DNA from: Vescimonas cirricatena
GTDB taxonomy: Bacteria; Bacillota; Clostridia; Oscillospirales; Oscillospiraceae
Direction of reading: 5' to 3'
DNA: 64,000 nucleotides
NCBI RefSeq assembly: GCF_020687045.1
Contig: NZ_JAJEPW010000013.1
Coordinates: forward strand, 1-64,000
Shown: one piece after another, positions 26,349 through 36,790 of the stretch
How positions within the stretch are numbered: position 1 is the stretch's first letter
How the letters are laid out: the number at the start of each line of letters is the position of its first letter
Notes under the pieces: generated by a model
Databases searched by the model: none
Told to the model about the DNA's origin: nothing
What the model saw: the letters and a program-made list of their open reading frames with translations, nothing else
Made by a program: the position numbers and the translations under genes

Positions 26349-27281
26349 ATGTCTCATATCTATACCTCCGCCGATCAGCTGATCGGCCGCACCCCCCTGC
26401 TGGAGCTGACCCATCTGGAGAAGAAATACGGCCTGAAGGCCCGTATCCTGGCCAAGCTGGAGTATCTGAACCCCGCCGGGTCCGTGAAGGATCGCATCGC
26501 CCGGGCCATGATCGACGACGCCGAGGCCAGGGGCCTGCTGCATGAGGACAGCGTCATCATCGAGCCCACCTCCGGCAACACCGGCATCGGCCTGGCCTCC
26601 GTGGCCGCCGCCCGGGGCTATCGGGTGATCATCGTCATGCCGGAAACCATGAGCGTGGAGCGCCGCCAGCTGATGAAGGCCTATGGTGCGGAGCTGGTGC
26701 TCACTGAGGGGGCCAAGGGCATGAGGGGGGCCATTGCCAAGGCCGAGGAGCTGGCCCGGGAGATTCCCGGCAGCTTCGTCCCCGGCCAGTTCGTCAACGC
26801 CGCCAACCCCAAGGCCCACTTTGAGACCACCGGGCCGGAGATCTGGCAGGATACCGACGGGCAGGTGGATTGGTTCGTGGCCGGTGTGGGCACCGGCGGC
26901 ACCATCACCGGCGTGGGGCAGTATCTGAAGTCCCGGAACGCCGCCGTCCGGGTGGCGGCGGTGGAGCCGAAAAGCTCGGCGGTGCTGTCCACCGGTGTGG
27001 CCGGGGCCCACAAGATTCAGGGCATCGGCGCGGGCTTCGTGCCCCAGGTGCTGGACACCAAGATCTATGACGAGATCGTCCCCGTCATCAACGAGGACGC
27101 TTTCGCCCTGGGCCGGGAGGTAGGCCATTCCGAGGGCGTACTGGTGGGCATCTCCTCCGGCGCCGCCGTGTGGGCGGCTCTGCAGATCGCCCGGCGGCCG
27201 GAGTCCGCAGGCAAGACCATCGTGGTGCTTCTGCCGGACACCGGCGACCGGTATCTGTCCACCCCCCTGTTCGCGGAATAA
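26349..27281 (+). CDS. cysK: Cysteine synthase A (O-acetylserine sulfhydrylase)
   Basis: Makes L-cysteine from O-acetylserine and sulfide; cytosolic PLP enzyme, fold type II. The 310-aa protein has PLP-Lys47 in NPAGSVKDR, the substrate loop TSGNTG (74-79), the phosphate-binding GTGGT and the C-terminal GISSGA. Start at 26349 follows AAAGGAG; the open frame runs further upstream but through the operator region. A ~115-nt 5' leader with a palindrome at the promoter suggests regulation by cysteine or O-acetylserine status. No cysE is present in the window. Confidence 0.96.
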   Translation: MSHIYTSADQLIGRTPLLELTHLEKKYGLKARILAKLEYLNPAGSVKDRIARAMIDDAEARGLLHEDSVIIEPTSGNTGIGLASVAAARGYRVIIVMPETMSVERRQLMKAYGAELVLTEGAKGMRGAIAKAEELAREIPGSFVPGQFVNAANPKAHFETTGPEIWQDTDGQVDWFVAGVGTGGTITGVGQYLKSRNAAVRVAAVEPKSSAVLSTGVAGAHKIQGIGAGFVPQVLDTKIYDEIVPVINEDAFALGREVGHSEGVLVGISSGAAVWAALQIARRPESAGKTIVVLLPDTGDRYLSTPLFAE

Positions 27282-27294
27282 AGAATTGCAGAAA

Positions 27295-27333
27295 ACAAGG
27301 CCCTCCGGCTGACGCCGGAGGGCCTTGTCGCGT
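27295..27333. terminator. Terminator between convergent cysK and SGNH genes
   Basis: Stem ACAAGGCCCTCCGGC/GCCGGAGGGCCTTGT followed by CGCGTTTTG. Confidence 0.85.
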
Positions 27334-27339
27334 TTTGTG

Positions 27340-28233
27340 TCACTTCCCCTGAGTGATCTGCTCGCACAGCCACTGGGAGAACTGATAGGCGAACTTTCCG
27401 TAGGGATGGACGCCGTCGCCGGTGTATTCCGGCAGCATGAAGCCGTCGTCGCCGCAGAACAGGGTGTCCGAGTCCAGGCAGCGGATGCGGTCGCCGTCGG
27501 CCAGCTCCGCAAAGCCCTGGTTCACGGCGGTCAGGCGGCTGTGGGCAAAGCTGGGATTCCCGGCAGCCACGTCGGCGGTGACGCCGTAGACCTTCAGAAT
27601 GTAGATGGTGGCGTCCGGCTGGAGCTGGCGCAGCTGCTCCAGGTCGCTCTGGTAGGCGTCGAACAGGTTCCCCAGGGGATAACCGGCCTCGTTGAGGCCC
27701 AGCATCACGAAAATGTGGCTGTATTGCTTGCTGCGCAGCAGGGACCCCAGGTCCGTTGCGCCGAAATTCTTGTCGGAGGCGGTGGTGGAGAACATCTTGA
27801 ACACCGTCATGCCCACGTCGGCGAAGTAGTCGGCGCTGCCCAGCCGGGCATAGTTGGCCACGTTCACCATCCGGGAGTCGCCGATGAACAGGGCGTCGTC
27901 GAAAAAGCTCTCGTCCTGGCCGTATACGGCGTTGGTGACCACCACCGGCGGCTCCGGCTCGGGTTCGGGTTCCGGGTCAGGCTCCGGTTCCGGTTCGGGT
28001 TCCGGTTCGGGTTCCGGCGCAGGCGGGGCGTTTTTCGCCGCCAGCATCCGCTGCCAGTCGGTGTCGTCCCGCAGCATCAGAAAGGGCACGGCGATGGCCC
28101 ACTTGTCGTCATAGCCGCCCACATATTTCTGCAGCTGTCCCTTCATCACCAGACCGCACACGGCGGCGGCTGCGGAGGTGACCACCAGGATGGCGGCCAG
28201 GGCCAGGGGGCGGAAATTCTTGATATGCTTCAT
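27340..28233 (-). CDS. Membrane-anchored SGNH/GDSL hydrolase
   Basis: 297 aa. An N-terminal membrane anchor (about 7-30) is followed by a spacer with an acidic (Pro-Glu)n stretch (about 73-95) and then an extracellular SGNH domain. The catalytic Ser120 lies in FIGDSRM, and the C-terminal Asp/His pair is D273 and H276 in DGVHPYG. It follows the MBOAT gene by 13 bp. Such pairs act together: the MBOAT passes an acyl group, often acetyl, across the membrane and the SGNH partner places it on an extracellular polymer. The target here is unknown. Confidence 0.88.
   Translation of the reverse strand: MKHIKNFRPLALAAILVVTSAAAAVCGLVMKGQLQKYVGGYDDKWAIAVPFLMLRDDTDWQRMLAAKNAPPAPEPEPEPEPEPEPDPEPEPEPEPPVVVTNAVYGQDESFFDDALFIGDSRMVNVANYARLGSADYFADVGMTVFKMFSTTASDKNFGATDLGSLLRSKQYSHIFVMLGLNEAGYPLGNLFDAYQSDLEQLRQLQPDATIYILKVYGVTADVAAGNPSFAHSRLTAVNQGFAELADGDRIRCLDSDTLFCGDDGFMLPEYTGDGVHPYGKFAYQFSQWLCEQITQGK
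27952..28019. repeat. Tandem repeat encoding (Pro-Glu)n linker
   Basis: Degenerate tandem 6/12-bp units of the GGTTCC/GGTTCG type within the SGNH gene, read as alternating Pro-Glu. This is prone to copy-number change and gives a rigid spacer between membrane anchor and hydrolase. Confidence 0.8.
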
Positions 28234-28246
28234 GATAACGCCCCCT

Positions 28247-29596
28247 TTAGAACGAGAAGTACATAAACGGATCGTTGGTGGCCACGGACATACAGTAAAC
28301 GCAGGCCCAGAACAGCACCGCCAGGGTCACCGTGCCCAGCCAGGTGCCGCGGATGCGGTTCCACAGCTTCTCCGGCCCGGGGGTGGAGAACACAATGCCC
28401 AGCACCAGCAGCCACCAATACTGTTTGCCGTACTGCAGCCAGTCCCCGGCGTTGACGGCGATCCCTTGGGACACGAGGGGAAACAGTCGGCCCAGGTAAA
28501 CGCCGATGCGGCTAACCGAGGGGATGGCGAACAGCAGCCAGCTCAGGGGGATCATCAGCACCATGTACACCCGGGAGATTACCCGGCTGCGCGCCAGCAC
28601 CCGGCCCCATCCGGCCCGCTCCAGGGCGATGAGGGCGAACAGCAGCAGGCCCCACAGCAGGAAGTTCAGGGTGCTGCCGTGCCACAGGCCCGTCAGGACC
28701 CACACCGCCAGCAGGTTCAGATAGGTCCGGGCCGTCCCCTCCCGGCTGCCGCCCAGAGGGATATAGACGTAATCCCGGAACCAGGAGCTGAGGCTGATGT
28801 GCCACCGCCGCCAGAAGTCCTGCATGGAGCGGGCGGCGTAGGGGTGTTCAAAGTTCCGGGGCAGCCGGAAGCCCAGCATCCGCCCCAGGCCCAGGGCCAT
28901 CCAGGAATAGCCGCAGAAGTCCAGATACAGCTGCAGGGAGTAGGCCGCGATGCCCATCCACGCCAGAGGCGTGGACACGCTTTCATAGCCGATGTTCCCC
29001 ACCTGACGCCACAGGCTGCCGATCTGGTTGGCCAGCAGCACCTTCATGGACAGGCCCAGGATAAAGTCCCGCAAGCCGCTGTCAAAGTCCTCCAGGCCCG
29101 GCCGGGGCGGGTCGGACAGCTGCTCATGCAGGGACAGGGGGTCCATCAGCGGGCCGGACAGCAGCTTGGGAAACAGCAGCACGCCAGTGAAAAACAGCAG
29201 GGGCTTTCTTTCCGCCGGGACCCGGCCCCGGTACACGTCGATCAGGTACGCCGCCAGCTGGAAGGAATAGAAGCTGATGGCCAGGGGCAGCGTCACTCCC
29301 AGACCCAGGAGTCCCGCATATTTGAAGAAGAACAGGCAGCCGAACAGGGCCGCCAGGCCCAGGACCAGCAGCCCCCGGCTCTCCCGGGGCCGCATCCGCA
29401 GCCCCAGCAGATACACCAGAACCGCCAGACCCAGCAGCGGAGCCAGGCACCAGGGCCGCTGCCACACGCCGATGACGTAGAACACCAGGCTCCCCAGACA
29501 CAGCAGGCCCGCCCGCCAGCGGGCGGGGACTAGATAAAACGCCGCCAGAAACAGCGGCAGAAACACAAACACAAACGGAAGTGTATTAAAACCCAT
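28247..29596 (-). CDS. MBOAT-family O-acyltransferase (AlgI/DltB-like)
   Basis: A 449-aa polytopic membrane protein. The family signature DFWRRWHISLSSWFRDY and the membrane-embedded catalytic His in LWHGSTLNF are both present. The start at 29596 is chosen because AGAGGG lies upstream and the N-terminus GFNTLPFVFVFLPLF is typical; a 17-codon upstream extension is unlikely. The downstream SGNH partner completes a two-gene acylation module. A promoter lies at 29653-29682. There is no DltA/C or alginate gene nearby, so the acylated polymer is more likely a surface polysaccharide or cell-wall glycan; that is inference. Confidence 0.92.
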   Translation of the reverse strand: MGFNTLPFVFVFLPLFLAAFYLVPARWRAGLLCLGSLVFYVIGVWQRPWCLAPLLGLAVLVYLLGLRMRPRESRGLLVLGLAALFGCLFFFKYAGLLGLGVTLPLAISFYSFQLAAYLIDVYRGRVPAERKPLLFFTGVLLFPKLLSGPLMDPLSLHEQLSDPPRPGLEDFDSGLRDFILGLSMKVLLANQIGSLWRQVGNIGYESVSTPLAWMGIAAYSLQLYLDFCGYSWMALGLGRMLGFRLPRNFEHPYAARSMQDFWRRWHISLSSWFRDYVYIPLGGSREGTARTYLNLLAVWVLTGLWHGSTLNFLLWGLLLFALIALERAGWGRVLARSRVISRVYMVLMIPLSWLLFAIPSVSRIGVYLGRLFPLVSQGIAVNAGDWLQYGKQYWWLLVLGIVFSTPGPEKLWNRIRGTWLGTVTLAVLFWACVYCMSVATNDPFMYFSF

Positions 29597-29652
29597 GAAA
29601 ATATCCCTCTTAATTCTGGCGGGGCCGGGCCCCGGATGATCTCGCAAGGCAT

Positions 29653-29682
29653 ATTATAAGGCGGCCCCGGCGGAAATGTCCA
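29653..29682 (-). promoter_or_regulatory. Promoter of the MBOAT-SGNH operon
   Basis: Minus strand: -35 TGGACA (29677-29682), 18-bp spacer, -10 TATAAT (29653-29658). Confidence 0.6.
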
Positions 29683-29720
29683 GTTAAAAAGAGGAAACAA
29701 AATGTAACAAATTATGACAA

Positions 29721-29747
29721 ATACCCCGGCGCAGTGCGCCGGGGTAT
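29721..29747 (-). terminator. Terminator of the nucleoside ABC transporter operon
   Basis: Stem ATACCCCGGCGC/GCGCCGGGGTAT with a 3-nt loop, 22 bp after the last permease stop. Confidence 0.75.
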
Positions 29748-29769
29748 TGGGAGGATATAGGTTTTTCGC

Positions 29770-30801
29770 TTACCGCTGACCCTTGTCGTAGGGGATGCCC
29801 TCGGCCTTGGGGGCCCGGGACTTCTTGGAGGTAAAGGCCAGCACCAGCAGGGTGATCAGGTACGGCAGCATCCGGTACAGGTGGGCGCTGATGCCGATGT
29901 CGGCCAGCAGGAACACGCCGTCGCCGTTGATGTCGATGCTGGCATATGCCGCGGCGATGCACTTGAACAGGCCGAACAGCAGGGACGCGCCCGCGATGTT
30001 CAGAGGCTTCCAGTTGCCGAAGATCATAACGGCCAGAGCCAGGAAGCCGAAGCCCGCCACGTCGCCGTTGGAGGAGCAGTTGGCCGTGGTCATGGCGTAC
30101 ACAAAGCCGCCCATGCCCGCCAGAGCGCCGGAAATGGTGACGCCGGCATAGCGCATTTTATACACGTTGATGCCCAGAGAGTCCGCCGCCTGGGGATTCT
30201 CGCCGCAGGCCCGCAGACGCAGGCCGAACTTGGTCTTGTACAGGATGACGGACAGAATGATGAACAGCAGGATGCAGACGTAGGTGGCCAGGTAGATCTT
30301 GTTCAGGAAGGTTTCCCCGAAGAAGCCCCATTCCACGCTCTTGTCCACGCCGAAGGTGGACTTTTTCAACATGAACCAGCTGGCAGAGTCGCCGGTGGCC
30401 ATTTGCAGGGTATTCTGGTTGGCGATGATGCGGATCAGGAACAGCACCAGAGCGGGGGCCATCAGGTTCAGCGCCGTGCCGCCGATGGTCTGGTCGGCCC
30501 GGAGGTTGATGGACGCAAAGCTCAGCAGCAGGGAGAACACCGCGCCCATGGCCGCCGCCACCAGCATGGTCAGCAGCTCCAGCCCCTGCAGGGCCACCCA
30601 GTCACCGGCCTGCTTGGCGGCCAGCACCGCCTGGGAGCCCTGCATCAGCCGCACGAACAGCACGCCGATGAAGGCGCCGAAGATCATGATACCTTCCAGG
30701 GCCAGGTTGATGATACCGCTTCGCTCGGCGAACACGCCCGCCAGGGCCACGATCATCAGGGGCACCGCGTAAATCAAAGTCTGTTGGATCAGAAACGTCA
30801 T
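29770..30801 (-). CDS. Nucleoside ABC transporter permease (BMP/NupQ type)
   Basis: A 343-aa inner-membrane permease of the BPD_transp_2 family, with about nine to ten hydrophobic segments. Family landmarks include SGIINLALEGIMIFGAF and LRACGENPQAADSLGINV, seen in the second permease of BMP-type guanosine/purine nucleoside importers. It overlaps the upstream permease gene by 4 nt (ATGA) and is the last gene of the operon. Confidence 0.92.
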   Translation of the reverse strand: MTFLIQQTLIYAVPLMIVALAGVFAERSGIINLALEGIMIFGAFIGVLFVRLMQGSQAVLAAKQAGDWVALQGLELLTMLVAAAMGAVFSLLLSFASINLRADQTIGGTALNLMAPALVLFLIRIIANQNTLQMATGDSASWFMLKKSTFGVDKSVEWGFFGETFLNKIYLATYVCILLFIILSVILYKTKFGLRLRACGENPQAADSLGINVYKMRYAGVTISGALAGMGGFVYAMTTANCSSNGDVAGFGFLALAVMIFGNWKPLNIAGASLLFGLFKCIAAAYASIDINGDGVFLLADIGISAHLYRMLPYLITLLVLAFTSKKSRAPKAEGIPYDKGQR

Positions 30802-32086
30802 GCCTGGTCGCCTCCTTCCTCCGTCTGAGCCGCTGCCGGCTCTGCCGGTTCCGTGGGTTCCTCCGCCGGTTCCTCCGGGGGTGCGGCGTCCGCCGCCGGG
30901 GCGGCAGTCTCCTCCACATGGGCGTGGGGCTTTTTCTTCCGGGACAGCATCATGCGGATGGCCAGGGAGAAGGCGGACAGATACACGATCACGGAGATGA
31001 TGACGTCAGTGATATACTCGTTATAGGCCGTCAGGTTGGTCAGCTGCAGACCCACGATATTCAGCATGGCCATGAAGATGCCTGTAAAGATCACCGCGAT
31101 GGGGTTGTTCAGGGCCAGCAGGGCCACGGGGATGCCGTTGAAGCCCACGGCAGGCAGGGCCTGATAGGTGGACCAGTAGAACTCCGTGTTGCCGGAGAGC
31201 CAGTACAGGGCCGCGCCGGCACCGGCCAGCGCACCGGCAATGGCCATGGACAGCACGATGTTGCGCTTGTCCCGGATACCGGCATAGCGGGCGGCGTGAC
31301 GGTTGGCGCCGCAGGCCTTCAGCTCATAGCCCAGGGTGGTCTTGTTCATCAGGATGTACATGGCGATGGCGATGACGATGGCCACCAGGATGCCGCCGTT
31401 GACCTGGGAGCCGGGGAAGATGGCGTCCAGCCCCAGCTTGGGGGTGGCCACGCCGTTGAAGGTGGTCTTATAGATATAGCCGGACTTGGTGCTCTCGACC
31501 ATATTCTTGAAATTGCTGATGTCGAACATCCAGGTCACCAGGTTGGCGGCGATCCAGTTGGTCATGATGCACGCCAGCACCTCGTTGATGTTCAGCAGGG
31601 CCTTCACCAGGCCGGGGATCGCGCCCCACAGGGCGCCGGACAGGCACCCGGCCAGGAAGGCCAGCACCCAGATAACGCCCACGGGCACCGCGCTGGAGGG
31701 AATGGACAGGGCCACCATCAGGGTGACCATGGTGGAGACCAGATACTGACCGGGGGCGCCGATGTTGAAGAGGCCCGTCTTGAAGGCCACGGCCACGGAA
31801 AGGCCCGTCATAATCAGGGGCGTGGCCCGGAACAGCATGTTGCCCAGGTTTACCGCGTTGAAGCCCCAGGTCAGGGTACCGGCGGCGTCGCGGCCGGTGC
31901 TGAAGATACCGGCGAAGATGATGCGGATGCCGTCCCATGCGCCGCTCAGGGAGATCTTCTCGTTGAACAGGCCCACGATCAGAACGGCGATGCCGCCCAC
32001 CAGAAGACCCGCCACAATGGAGATCAGGGATGAGAGCACCTTTTTGGTGCCGTCTTTTTCGTAAAGCGCTGCCAGTGCGTTCTTTT

Positions 32087-32090
<4 letters not shown>
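30798..32090 (-). CDS. Nucleoside ABC transporter permease (BMP/NupP type)
   Basis: 430 aa. A cytosolic N-terminus is followed by multiple membrane segments and the family motif LKACGANRHAARYAGI. A C-terminal tail of about 45 residues is almost entirely Pro, Ala and Glu (ending EEGGDQA) and is not part of the permease fold. Four-nt ATGA overlaps on both sides with the ATPase and the other permease show strict translational coupling. Confidence 0.92.
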
Positions 32091-33634
<1,544 letters not shown>

Positions 33635-33705
33635 GCCGCCACCTACTTTCTCTCATTTTCCTGCCCGCTGCAATCGCTTCCGCCAGCGGACAATGTAACA
33701 AGTTT

Positions 33706-33734
33706 ATTATAACGGTTGCGGTCGGGAATTGCAA
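33706..33734 (-). promoter_or_regulatory. Promoter of the nucleoside ABC operon
   Basis: Minus strand: -35 TTGCAA (33729-33734), 17-bp spacer, -10 TATAAT (33706-33711). Transcription would start about 65 nt before the ATPase gene. Confidence 0.7.
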
Positions 33735-33758
33735 GAACGAACCGGAAAAATAGATGTT

Positions 33759-33794
33759 TTTTGCATCCTTTTGCATCCTACACCTTTTGCATCC
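33759..33794. repeat. Three direct repeats TTTTGCATCC upstream of the ABC promoter
   Basis: Exact copies at 33759-33768, 33769-33778 and 33785-33794, ending 25 bp upstream of the -35 box. Spacing of 10 and 16 bp and position are those expected for an activator or repressor array. Confidence 0.7.
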
Positions 33795-33812
33795 GGACGA
33801 AAACATCGCCGC

Positions 33813-33842
33813 TTGACAACCTATCGTTCGGTAGCGTAATGT
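33813..33842 (+). promoter_or_regulatory. Orphan plus-strand promoter with operator-like dyad
   Basis: -35 TTGACA (33813-33818), 18-bp spacer, -10-like TAATGT (33837-33842). The spacer contains the near-palindrome CTATCG-TT-CGGTAG (33821-33834), and GTAATG/CATTAC (33836-33861) follows. No gene starts downstream: the hairpin 33865-33927 comes next, then convergent cas6. It may be the left-over control region of a lost TetR-type gene. Confidence 0.4.
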
Positions 33843-33864
33843 AATAGACGTCATGCATTACTTC

Positions 33865-33927
33865 AGGTTCTATAATAAATGTTGGGGTCAGGTGATGAAC
33901 CTGGCCCCAACATTTATTATAGAACCT
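33865..33927. repeat. Long inverted-repeat hairpin at the left border of the CRISPR island
   Basis: Arms of 29 nt (33865-33893 and 33899-33927) with one G-U position and a 5-nt loop, then TTTTTCT. The core AATAAATGTTGGGGTCAGGT is nearly the same as the hairpin at 42583-42632. It could act as terminator for cas6 and also be a small non-autonomous element. Confidence 0.85.
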
Positions 33928-33966
33928 TTTTCTCTATCACGTCAGTTTGGCTCAGCCGGAGGGGTT

Positions 33967-34737
33967 TCATTTTTCCTGTTCTTTCAGCAGGGAATTGGGC
34001 GATATCTCAAGTGTTACGCCGCCCATACCAAGGGTGGTTTTGATCCCGATGCCGCAGAGAGTGGAAAACACCAGCAGCAGATTCCACACCTCCTGCATAG
34101 GCGCGCTGAGGGCGGAGGAGAGTGTCAGGCGTCCCGAAAATCCGGGGATTCTTGCGGATTTCAGCGTATAGCGCCCCGAGCGAAGCTGATAGTCTGTGAT
34201 GCGGACGCCGCGCTCCAATGCGGCTGCCGCATCCTCATCATCCAACGAATACTCCGGAAACCATGCGTTCCATTTGGCCAGCAGACTCCTCAGCAGCAGC
34301 CGCTCCTGGGGAAAGATCACATAGCTGCCGTCCTGCTTGAAGGAGCTGGTGGTGTGAAAGCGTATGATGACCCGCGAGGGCAGCCGCAGCTCCCTGGCGT
34401 ACAGAACAAGCTCCTGCGCCGATGCAAAGCACCGCTTGTCCAGCAGAGCGGCCTGCAGCGTTGTTTGGCGCAGCGCAATGCAGAAAATGCTCTCCAGCAC
34501 GGGCTCCAGCAGCTCATACAGCTCCCCTTGAAATACACTGACGACCCATAGGGTCCGGTTTTCCGCCTTATCATAGCGGATATACTGCGAGAGGGGTTTT
34601 TCTCCCTGCTCATGCAGCTGCCGGCCGATATCCTCCGGAAGCTGCTCCAGAAGCCAGCCATATAAGCGGTAAGCCATCATAGACGGAATGGGGGCCCCAT
34701 CGGCAGAGCGCAGAGCGAAGCAATATTGTCCGATCAC
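33967..34737 (-). CDS. cas6: CRISPR pre-crRNA endoribonuclease Cas6
   Basis: Cuts the repeat RNA to give crRNAs with an 8-nt 5' handle. The 256-aa protein is a two-ferredoxin-fold RAMP with the C-terminal Gly-rich loop GIGIKTTLGMGGV typical of Cas6. A plausible catalytic His occurs in RFHTTSSF in the middle. The start is taken as the GTG at 34737, which overlaps the csm5 stop (GTGA); longer frames run into csm5. It is the last gene of the csm operon and is followed by the border hairpin. Confidence 0.88.
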   Translation of the reverse strand: MIGQYCFALRSADGAPIPSMMAYRLYGWLLEQLPEDIGRQLHEQGEKPLSQYIRYDKAENRTLWVVSVFQGELYELLEPVLESIFCIALRQTTLQAALLDKRCFASAQELVLYARELRLPSRVIIRFHTTSSFKQDGSYVIFPQERLLLRSLLAKWNAWFPEYSLDDEDAAAALERGVRITDYQLRSGRYTLKSARIPGFSGRLTLSSALSAPMQEVWNLLLVFSTLCGIGIKTTLGMGGVTLEISPNSLLKEQEK

Positions 34738-35828
34738 CGCACAGACACCTCGCAGATTCCGTAGGGATACATTTTCCCGTTCCACTGGGTGTATTTCATC
34801 ATATGGGGCGACATCCCCCACCCCTCGTCATATTGATGGTAATGTCCCCGGAAGGTGCGGTGCATATATGCAGAGACCTCATGCAGCGCCTGCTCCTCTC
34901 CATAGTAGGGATAGGCCAGCGATTTGGAAAAGAAGCCTGCGCCGCCGCCGAGGATCAGGCAGTGATTCATTCTGCCCGGAGCCGCCCCTTCCGGCAGTGC
35001 AAAGCCGCAGGCGTAGGTTTCCTCATAGTATCGGTCAAACGCCTCGATGGCGCCCACAATGGACTCGGCCGTCAGCTGTCCATGCAGGACGGATTGATCC
35101 AGCGTCAGAGAAAAGCGGATCCTTGTTCCCGGAGCCACTGCCTCGCGGCACAGATTGATGGCATTGACCTCGCCGCCGAATGCCGCGTCTCTCTTTCCGG
35201 TCAGCGTCATGGCGTTGTTGGGGATGGGTTCGCTGTCGGAAACAAGCACACCCCGCAGAAGGCCGCTCACGGCGTCCAGGCGCGTTTTTCCTTTGCTGTC
35301 GCGGACAAAACGCAGGGTGTTCAGATATTCCCGCTCCGGAATACCGTCCTCCTTGCTGTAGTCCCGCCAATTCCGGGTGCCCAGTATCCCCTGCTCCTGC
35401 ATGGCCTGATACAGCAGGACCGTGCGCAGGGCGCCCTTGACACTGCTGCCGGGAACATAGGGGCGGAAGGCATTGTCGCGCATAAATGCCTGAATATTCT
35501 TCAGGCTGTGTTCCGCGTCCAGCGCATCGCCTGCCGGCAGGTCGTAAACGCAAAGCGCCCGGATTCCTGCCTCGTCCAGTCCGCACTCCTGCCGGAGGAA
35601 GCTGTGGAGGTTGGTGCTCCCGCCCAGAATAAACCGCTCATAGCTGTCGGCCAGATCGTTTTCCGCCAGAAAGTGAATAAACCGATTGCGGTGCAGCACA
35701 GAGACCCGATTGCTCCTGCGATCATAGATATACTCCGTGCGCTGATAGCTCTGACCGCTGCCGACAAACAGCGGGGACCGCACGGTCAGGATCAGCTCAT
35801 ACTGCTGAAGCTGTTCCAGCTCTCTCAT
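34734..35828 (-). CDS. csm5: Type III-A effector subunit Csm5
   Basis: 364 aa, the RAMP subunit that caps the crRNA 3' end of the Csm complex. The N-terminal RAMP strand reads LTVRSPLFVGSGQ, and the characteristic Gly/Ser loop is YVPGSSVKGALRT (about 137-149). It overlaps csm4 by 4 nt (ATGA) and cas6 by a GTGA. Length and order (csm4-csm5-cas6) match III-A loci. Confidence 0.9.
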   Translation of the reverse strand: MRELEQLQQYELILTVRSPLFVGSGQSYQRTEYIYDRRSNRVSVLHRNRFIHFLAENDLADSYERFILGGSTNLHSFLRQECGLDEAGIRALCVYDLPAGDALDAEHSLKNIQAFMRDNAFRPYVPGSSVKGALRTVLLYQAMQEQGILGTRNWRDYSKEDGIPEREYLNTLRFVRDSKGKTRLDAVSGLLRGVLVSDSEPIPNNAMTLTGKRDAAFGGEVNAINLCREAVAPGTRIRFSLTLDQSVLHGQLTAESIVGAIEAFDRYYEETYACGFALPEGAAPGRMNHCLILGGGAGFFSKSLAYPYYGEEQALHEVSAYMHRTFRGHYHQYDEGWGMSPHMMKYTQWNGKMYPYGICEVSVR

Positions 35829-36790
35829 ACGAACACCCCCAAAAGAAGCGGCTTGCTGAAGCGATACACCGGATGGTCCTGCCTGGCCGCCAGATAGAGA
35901 GCTCCGCCGAAGCGCCGCCGCACTACAGAGCCTGCCGTCAGGAAGAATTGCTCTCTCTTTTTCTGCCCCGATGGCGCAAAGGAGTCAGAGCTGACAAATC
36001 CGCCCCGTCTGGTCAGCGTGTAGGACGCATCTTCCATGGTGCGCTCCAGCTCCTCCTCATCAGGAAGCGCCGTGGTAAGCAGCAGATAGGCGGGGGCATC
36101 CCGGCAAAGCGCCCGGAACAGCCACGCTGTCTGCTCATCAAAGGGTTCATTCAGATAAATCTCATCATCTACCGTAAACTTTCCGTAGCCGGAGCTGACC
36201 TTTCCGCCGATGCCGCTCAATCCCAACGCACGCATCAGTGTGCGCAGCCATGCGGCATCATCGCTTTCAAGCCCTGCCAGCACATACAGGCCGCAGTCCT
36301 CCGCAAAGCGAAAGGCGCCCACATGATAGGGGAGCGTGTCCTGCCCCTCAAAAACGGCGGCGCGGGTGCTGTCCATGGGAACACCGAAGCACTGCTTTTT
36401 CCGGCCGGCATCGAACAGCCCCTGGCCGCGCATACAGGCGAGATAGTCCGCCATGTCCTCCACGGCAATATACGCCAGGTTTTTCATAGCCTTGCGTTCT
36501 GCCCCCGCAGTATGACCGTCCGTCCGGGCAGTCAGAAACGGGCGGGGCAGATAGTACCGCTCGCCGCACCAGGGCATGGCGTCGGAGAGAAACAGCTGAT
36601 CCTTTTGGGCTTTTTCAATCAGCGCTTCCACGCCGCTGTTGCCATACAGCGTCCGCGCCGTATGGCAGAGGGCTGAAAACAGCGTATCCGCGCAGAAGTG
36701 ATCCTCCGAGGTGTAGAGCGAAAGCGCACTGTCCGAAGTGCCGAAATGGCAGGGCGTGTGAAAGCTCAGCTTAAACAGGAAGTAATTCAT
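35825..36790 (-). CDS. csm4: Type III-A effector subunit Csm4
   Basis: 321 aa, the RAMP subunit that binds the crRNA 5' handle and contacts Cas10. N-terminal LSFHTPCHFG and the C-terminal Gly-rich GIGGKVSSGYGKF are family landmarks. It overlaps csm3 by 20 nt and csm5 by 4 nt, so translation of the module is coupled. Confidence 0.9.
   Translation of the reverse strand: MNYFLFKLSFHTPCHFGTSDSALSLYTSEDHFCADTLFSALCHTARTLYGNSGVEALIEKAQKDQLFLSDAMPWCGERYYLPRPFLTARTDGHTAGAERKAMKNLAYIAVEDMADYLACMRGQGLFDAGRKKQCFGVPMDSTRAAVFEGQDTLPYHVGAFRFAEDCGLYVLAGLESDDAAWLRTLMRALGLSGIGGKVSSGYGKFTVDDEIYLNEPFDEQTAWLFRALCRDAPAYLLLTTALPDEEELERTMEDASYTLTRRGGFVSSDSFAPSGQKKREQFFLTAGSVVRRRFGGALYLAARQDHPVYRFSKPLLLGVFV

Noticed and set aside
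27854..28114. Plus-strand frame with a long (Ser-Gly)n run
   Set aside because: It is the complement of the Pro-Glu repeat in the SGNH gene and lacks other support.
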